DNA from: Pseudomonadota bacterium
Lineage (GTDB): Bacteria; SAR324; XYD2-FULL-50-16; JAHJRI01
Reading direction: 5' to 3'
DNA length: 11,055 nt
Assembly: GCA_022360105.1 (NCBI GenBank)
Contig: JAKSDL010000920.1
Coordinates: 1-11,055 of the forward strand
Part shown: positions 7,495 through 11,055 of the stretch, piece by piece
Position numbering within the stretch: the first letter of the stretch is position 1
How the letters are laid out: each line of letters starts with the position of its first letter
Program-made: the position numbers and the translations under genes
Notes under the pieces: generated by a model
Seen by the model: only the letters and a program-made list of their open reading frames with translations
Databases searched by the model: none
What the model was told of the DNA's origin: nothing

Positions 7495-7553
7495 TTGTTG
7501 CCAAAACACTTGAAAAAACAACATGTCTTATTCAAACCAAATGGAGAAACAAC

Positions 7554-8321
7554 ATGGAAGACCTTTTCAGACTCGATAATCAGGTTGCTGTGGTGATTGG
7601 GGGAGCAGGAGGTATTGGCGAAGCAATAGCAATGGGTTTGGCTCAATATGGTGCAAAAGTAGTTGTAGCCAGTCGCAGCATGGAAGCACTGAAGAACGTG
7701 ACTGAAAAGATTGTTACCGAGACAGGTGTAGAGGCTGTGCCATATACTGTTGATGTGACGAATGAAGAAAGCATGGAGGGTCTGGTTAAGCAAGTCACGG
7801 ATCGTTTTGGAACAGTAGATATTCTGGTGAATGCCATGGGATTGAATATCAAACGGGATGCATTGGAATATCCCATGGAAGATTGGGAAAGGATTTTCGA
7901 TGTCAATGTAAAAGGAACTATGATTGCCTGTAAGTATTTTGGGCGTGTGATGCGAAACAATATGCAGGGAAAGATAATCAATCTCTCGTCGGTCAGGGGA
8001 ATCAGGGGGTACGGAGGAGGTAACTCCGCATATTGCGGCACGAAAGGAGCGGTTGAATTAATCACAAAATCGTTAGCGATTGAGCTGGCCAGTTTTAAAA
8101 TAAGAGTTAATGCTGTGGGACCAGCTCTTATCATCACCCCGGGAACCATTCATATCCAGGAAAACCCGGAACTGGCGGAAAAGTATAAATCCGTCATTCC
8201 CTTAAACAAACTTGGGGTTCCGGAAGACTTGGTAGGAGCTGCTGTGTTTTTAGCCTCGGAAGCTTCGAATTTTGTCACAGGTCAGACCATATATGTGGAT
8301 GGAGGGCTCACAGCCTCTTAG
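7554..8321 (+). CDS. Classical short-chain dehydrogenase/reductase, candidate pathway reductase
   Basis: A 255-residue NAD(P)-dependent oxidoreductase of standard length. Features: a nucleotide loop GGAGGIG (16-22), a variant of the usual TGxxxGIG; Asp68 in VDVTN; NAMG at 93-96 in place of NNAG; Asn118; the catalytic Ser in INLSSVRG (142-149); Tyr160 and Lys164 (YCGTK); and a C-terminal TGQTIYVDGG (242-251). Ser40-Arg41 after the second beta strand suggests NADPH. The start is set by GGAG at 7543-7546, 7 bases before the ATG; a longer frame from a TTG at 7491 overlaps the cupin stop and is unlikely. It ends the transhydroxylase cluster. Phloroglucinol reductase, and the dehydrogenase for the 3-hydroxy-5-oxohexanoate formed after ring opening, are plausible roles, because phloroglucinol is reduced by NADPH in known fermenters. 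Other SDR activities (gluconate 5-dehydrogenase type) cannot be excluded. Confidence 0.88.
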   Translation: MEDLFRLDNQVAVVIGGAGGIGEAIAMGLAQYGAKVVVASRSMEALKNVTEKIVTETGVEAVPYTVDVTNEESMEGLVKQVTDRFGTVDILVNAMGLNIKRDALEYPMEDWERIFDVNVKGTMIACKYFGRVMRNNMQGKIINLSSVRGIRGYGGGNSAYCGTKGAVELITKSLAIELASFKIRVNAVGPALIITPGTIHIQENPELAEKYKSVIPLNKLGVPEDLVGAAVFLASEASNFVTGQTIYVDGGLTAS

Positions 8322-8329
8322 GTATTTAT

Positions 8330-8400
8330 GATTTTAGATTTGAGATCTTAGATTTTCCGTATTGTGGCAGTTTTGCTGCCGTCCCGCATTTGATAGTGGA
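8330..8400 (+). repeat. AT-box plus hairpin repeat, copy C
   Basis: It begins 8 bases after the SDR stop. The AT box (GATTTTAGATTTGAGATCTT and following) precedes a 15-base hairpin GGCAG-TTTTG-CTGCC (8366-8380) and a tail CGCATTTGATAGTGGA, similar to copy A's tail. No T-run follows the hairpin. The copy fills the gap between the convergent SDR and radical SAM genes. Confidence 0.6.
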
Positions 8401-8470
8401 TCTGCTTTGTTTGATCCACTCCGCTTTTTACCGAATACTCCTTGCAAAAACAAATCAACGGGTTGATACA

Positions 8471-10117
8471 CTAATCCAGGAATACCATCCTCTGTTTTTC
8501 CATTTGATCCAGGTTCTGTCGCATCTTGATGATTCTGTTGGTCTTCTCCCTTTCGTTTGGCAGGTTTTTGAGCTTGTCGATTTCTTTGACTATCACCCTG
8601 TCTGCTTCCACTTTGCAGCGCTCATAGTAAGCTTCCTGTTGACCGAAGAAACCATGTTTTTCTCTCTGGTCTATAGTGAATTCCGTGGCTTGGAAAATCA
8701 TTTCAAGAATTTCTTTCTTGGTTTTTAACGCGGTTTCATAGTTCATCCAATCGTGCCAGGATGGTTGGGACAAGGCTTTGTGATATTCTTCAAAATTCCT
8801 GTACAACAACTTGAAACCGTATTTTTCGGGTAAATCAAAAGCCTGCGAACCTGGATCGAGCACAATTGGACCTAAAATCTGGCCTCCGATGGGCACGGTT
8901 TCATCAATGTCTCCAAATCTGCCTTTTGAACGTGCTTTGTGATCGATCTGATCAAGCTTTGCCCATAAATCCCAGGTTTCCCTCATCTCTTTTTCGGTTT
9001 CCCCAGCTAAGCCAACGGAGAAGAAATTCGTTAAGGGAATACCGTACTTATGGCAGGTCCGGACAGTTTTCAGTATGGCTTCGTTAGAATAATGCCGGCC
9101 CAATGTTCGTCGAACTTTGTCGGATCCTGTATCCGGGCATAAGTGAAAGATTACTTGTCTGCCTAAACCGGCTATTTCCTTGATAAAGTCTTCATCTGCA
9201 GGGATCAATAAATCCAGTGACAAGCGTTCGAGACGCGGTTTTTCTTTTTTAATAAGTGCGATTAGCTCCTGCCAGTAAGCTTTTCCGGCCATGCGCATAT
9301 CCTGAAAGAGTCCGATGAAGCTGATATTTTGGTCATTCAGTCTCTTCATGTCTTTGACAATATTGACAGGACTCCTGAAGGCAGGCTTTGGCATGTTTAA
9401 ATAGTTTTTGTAGGTATAGGATGAACCGCCACAGATAGAGCAATTGTAAATGCACCCACGGCAGACCTCCAGGCTCCACCTGGCAACTGAATCTTTTGCG
9501 TAAATGGAAGTCTTTGGCTCGATCAGGTCGAATCGTGTAAATTCAAAATCATCAATGTGCCCACTGCCCTGCATCATGGGGGTAATAATAAGCTCTCCAT
9601 CTTGATTGCGGCAGGTCAGGTTAGGTGTCTTTCCAATGACGCCGGTTTTTTCATAGCTTTGTAACAACTGCAATAGAGGTTTTTCCGCTTCACCACGAAT
9701 GATAGCATCGATGCAATCGAATTTTTCAATGAGTTCTTCATGAAAACACGTTGCTGTGAGACCGCCCATAATTACAGATGAATTTGGATGATGTTTCTTG
9801 CAAATTTCTGCAATTGCCATAGCTCCCTGGGAGTGCTGCTGAAAATGCAGGCCAATGGCAAAAACCCGGGCTGACAGGTTCTTGATATGTTCTTCTATAT
9901 CTATCTGGGGAGTATTCACCATGCGATCGCCCAGGTTATCGATGATCACTTTAAATCCGTGCCTATCTTGATACTCCGCCAGACTTAGCAAACCTATAGG
10001 AACTTTGGTAAATTGCACTGTTTCGACATTTCTTCCCAGAGCCCCGGTAAACAGCGGCTTACGGCGAAAGTCGTAGTGGGCAGGCGGATGAATAAATATA
10101 ACGTCGTAGCTGGGCAT
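8471..10117 (-). CDS. B12-binding-domain radical SAM protein, substrate unknown
   Basis: A 548-residue anaerobic radical enzyme. Residues about 1-160 form a cobalamin-binding Rossmann-type domain (VIFIHPPAHYD 6-16, IGLLSLAEY 41-49, VIMGGLTAT 115-123, IIRGEAEKPLL 139-149). The radical SAM barrel covers about 210-430 with the cluster motif CIYNCSIC (Cys222, Cys226, Cys229), followed by CPDTGSDKVRRTLGR (327-341) and FFSVGLAGET (365-374). A C-terminal extension (430-548) ends in charged helices with coiled-coil character. Members of this superfamily catalyse methyl transfers, ring contractions and other radical reactions; I do not recognise the subgroup well enough to assign one. No strong ribosome site precedes the start. 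It runs convergently to the transhydroxylase cluster, separated by a repeat copy, so it is probably an independent unit. Confidence 0.88.
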   Translation of the reverse strand: MPSYDVIFIHPPAHYDFRRKPLFTGALGRNVETVQFTKVPIGLLSLAEYQDRHGFKVIIDNLGDRMVNTPQIDIEEHIKNLSARVFAIGLHFQQHSQGAMAIAEICKKHHPNSSVIMGGLTATCFHEELIEKFDCIDAIIRGEAEKPLLQLLQSYEKTGVIGKTPNLTCRNQDGELIITPMMQGSGHIDDFEFTRFDLIEPKTSIYAKDSVARWSLEVCRGCIYNCSICGGSSYTYKNYLNMPKPAFRSPVNIVKDMKRLNDQNISFIGLFQDMRMAGKAYWQELIALIKKEKPRLERLSLDLLIPADEDFIKEIAGLGRQVIFHLCPDTGSDKVRRTLGRHYSNEAILKTVRTCHKYGIPLTNFFSVGLAGETEKEMRETWDLWAKLDQIDHKARSKGRFGDIDETVPIGGQILGPIVLDPGSQAFDLPEKYGFKLLYRNFEEYHKALSQPSWHDWMNYETALKTKKEILEMIFQATEFTIDQREKHGFFGQQEAYYERCKVEADRVIVKEIDKLKNLPNEREKTNRIIKMRQNLDQMEKQRMVFLD

Positions 10118-10138
10118 ATTTTTGTTTAATTATCTAAT

Positions 10139-10220
10139 CACCCTGTAAGGGTGTTGTATTATAGCCGGTGGCTTTAGCCACCGGAAATTACCCCAAGTGA
10201 TTTCCGTCCTGAAGGGACGG
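10139..10220 (+). repeat. Left three-hairpin REP module
   Basis: Three hairpins in order: CACCCT-GTA-AGGGTG (10139-10153), CCGGTGGC-TTTA-GCCACCGG (10165-10184) and CCGTCC-TGAAG-GGACGG (10204-10220). It lies directly downstream of the transposase stop and upstream of the radical SAM start on the minus strand. Confidence 0.75.
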
Positions 10221-10229
10221 TGCTATTTC

Positions 10230-10682
10230 TCAATTCCACAAGTATCGTTCATCAAATTCGATTCGGTTGCGTTTCAATATCTCGATTAATTCTTCTTTGA
10301 AAGATAGTTGTTTATGATGATTCTCTTGTTGATTAATGTATCTTTTTACAGCCTCAACCTGGGATTCACTGACCGAAAAAGCACCAAATCCATCCTGCCA
10401 GGAAAACCTAATTGGTAATTTTCTTTGTTCGTTTATCCGTTTTGATGAATCTCCCTTAACTTTCATTATCAACTGAGACACTGAATGTGTTGGTTTAAGT
10501 TTGAACAAGATATGGATGTGATCGGGCATACCGCCAATTTCCAACACGATTCCACCTTCACCTTTGACAATTCCATTGATGTATTTATAAAGCTCGTTTT
10601 GAATTTCAGGTTTGATCAATCGTTTGCGATCTTTTGTACTAAATACGGTGTGAAATAGAAGATTGGTGAGTGTGCTTCCCAT
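10230..10682 (-). CDS. IS200-like Y1 / REP-associated tyrosine transposase
   Basis: A 150-residue single-domain HUH endonuclease. It cuts single-stranded DNA at hairpin ends through a tyrosine and a histidine-bound metal. Visible residues are the HUH pair in MPDHIHILF (His55, His57), the likely nucleophile Tyr115 in AVKRYINQQENHH, and the conserved NLLFHTVFSTKDRK start (7-20). The length is normal for IS200/RAYT proteins, with no frameshift or internal stop, so it is probably intact. It sits tightly between the inverted hairpin modules, 9 bases from the left one. There is no accompanying TnpB/IscB gene. No clear ribosome site is seen. Confidence 0.87.
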   Translation of the reverse strand: MGSTLTNLLFHTVFSTKDRKRLIKPEIQNELYKYINGIVKGEGGIVLEIGGMPDHIHILFKLKPTHSVSQLIMKVKGDSSKRINEQRKLPIRFSWQDGFGAFSVSESQVEAVKRYINQQENHHKQLSFKEELIEILKRNRIEFDERYLWN

Positions 10683-10699
10683 ATATATAATTTATGATA

Positions 10700-10788
10700 T
10701 TGCATCGTCCCTTCAGGACTATGCTGGTGTTGGTGGTCGATACCGGTGGCTGAAGCCACCGGCTATAATACATTTCCCTTTCAGGGAA
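10700..10788 (-). repeat. Right three-hairpin REP module (inverted copy)
   Basis: The mirror of the left module: GCATcGTCC-CTTCA-GGACtATGC (10700-10722), CCGGTGGC-TGAA-GCCACCGG (10743-10762) and TTCCCT-TTC-AGGGAA (10774-10788). The stems differ in base sequence from the left copy in the outer hairpins but keep pairing. It lies just upstream of the transposase start. Confidence 0.75.
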
Positions 10789-10962
10789 TTTCGTTTTAAC
10801 AATCATATGTATTGTTTTAAATACCTGATTCTTAGGATGTTGATAAGATGGTTTTTCTACTCAAAAGAAATTGTGGTATATATATCAAACAGAATTAAAC
10901 AAAAATAAACTGTTTTAGATAATATTAAGGTTATTTATTAATACATCAAACAAAATGTCCCC

Positions 10963-10987
10963 GATGGGCAGGCTGCGCCGGCCCATC
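10963..10987 (+). repeat. GATGGGC palindromic repeat, copy 3
   Basis: GATGGGC (10963-10969) pairs with GCCCATC (10981-10987). The inner GGC-TGC-GCC pairs after an A-G mismatch, and the trailer is CTAC. The architecture is identical to 7061-7085, with inner stem bases changed on both sides. The rest of 10789-11055 is AT-rich, with no gene I can support. Confidence 0.65.
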
Positions 10988-11055
10988 CTACCAAAGACTG
11001 AATCATCAATCGCCAATGACTAATTATAAATAAGATTTTTATAATCAAAGAAAAC

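Larger units (their letters stand above)
10139..10788 (-). mobile_element. REP-associated (RAYT/IS200-like) element with inverted three-hairpin ends
   Basis: A small HUH transposase gene is flanked by two inverted copies of one module. Left: hairpins at 10139-10153, 10165-10184 and 10204-10220. Right, mirrored: 10700-10722, 10743-10762 and 10774-10788. The strings TGTATTATAGCCGGTGGCT (left, 10155-10173) and its reverse complement (right, 10754-10772) are identical. IS200/IS605 ends normally carry non-identical subterminal hairpins, whereas inverted REP pairs flanking the gene are the hallmark of RAYT loci. The element therefore looks like a domesticated or non-autonomously dispersing REP system. 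Confidence 0.7.

Noticed and set aside
7491..7553. N-terminal extension of the SDR from a TTG at 7491
   Set aside because: It overlaps the cupin stop, and a good ribosome site (7543-7546) is placed for the ATG at 7554, where the normal SDR N-terminus begins.
8366..8380. Rho-independent terminator after the SDR
   Set aside because: The GGCAG/CTGCC hairpin is not followed by a T-run and matches a dispersed repeat found elsewhere in the window.
8390..8728. Plus-strand open frame of 112 codons
   Set aside because: It mostly overlaps the well-supported radical SAM gene antisense and has no ribosome site or recognisable motif.
10663..10908. Plus-strand open frame of 81 codons
   Set aside because: It runs through the right REP hairpins and AT-rich intergenic DNA; composition is not protein-like.

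Overview
The window looks like chromosomal DNA from a strictly anaerobic, probably Gram-negative bacterium that ferments or respires aromatic compounds. The evidence is a cytoplasmic molybdenum enzyme of the pyrogallol-phloroglucinol transhydroxylase family, a sigma-54 activator with a well-spaced -24/-12 promoter, and a B12-binding radical SAM protein. Intergenic DNA is rich in short palindromic repeats. I cannot name the organism; Desulfobacterota or an uncultured lineage such as KSB1/Calditrichota would fit, but that is a guess.

Layout. Positions 1-757 hold no intact gene; about 2-474 reads like a decayed, frame-shifted protein-coding stretch. A three-PAS, AAA+, Fis-type sigma-54 activator runs from 758 to 3052. 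A 598-base intergenic region follows. It carries a weak terminator-like hairpin, two inverted copies of an AT-box/hairpin repeat, a nested palindrome and a strong sigma-54 promoter candidate (-24 GG at 3516-3517, -12 GC at 3528-3529). From 3651 to 8321 comes a co-directional cluster: the transhydroxylase-like large subunit, the iron-sulphur small subunit (4-base gap), a degenerate cupin and a short-chain dehydrogenase/reductase. On the opposite strand lie a B12-binding radical SAM protein of unknown substrate (8471-10117) and a small HUH/Y1 transposase (10230-10682). The transposase sits between inverted copies of a three-hairpin module, forming a REP-associated (RAYT-like) element at 10139-10788.

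How the genes may work together (inference). The PAS regulator senses an aromatic or redox cue and activates the sigma-54 promoter. The two-subunit molybdenum enzyme then converts pyrogallol to phloroglucinol, or performs a related reaction such as resorcinol hydroxylation. The SDR is a reasonable candidate for NADPH-dependent reduction of phloroglucinol or of a later ring-opened hydroxy/oxo intermediate. The cupin, which has lost the usual metal ligands, has no assigned step. Family assignments rest on recognised motifs and remembered family sequences, not on a search.
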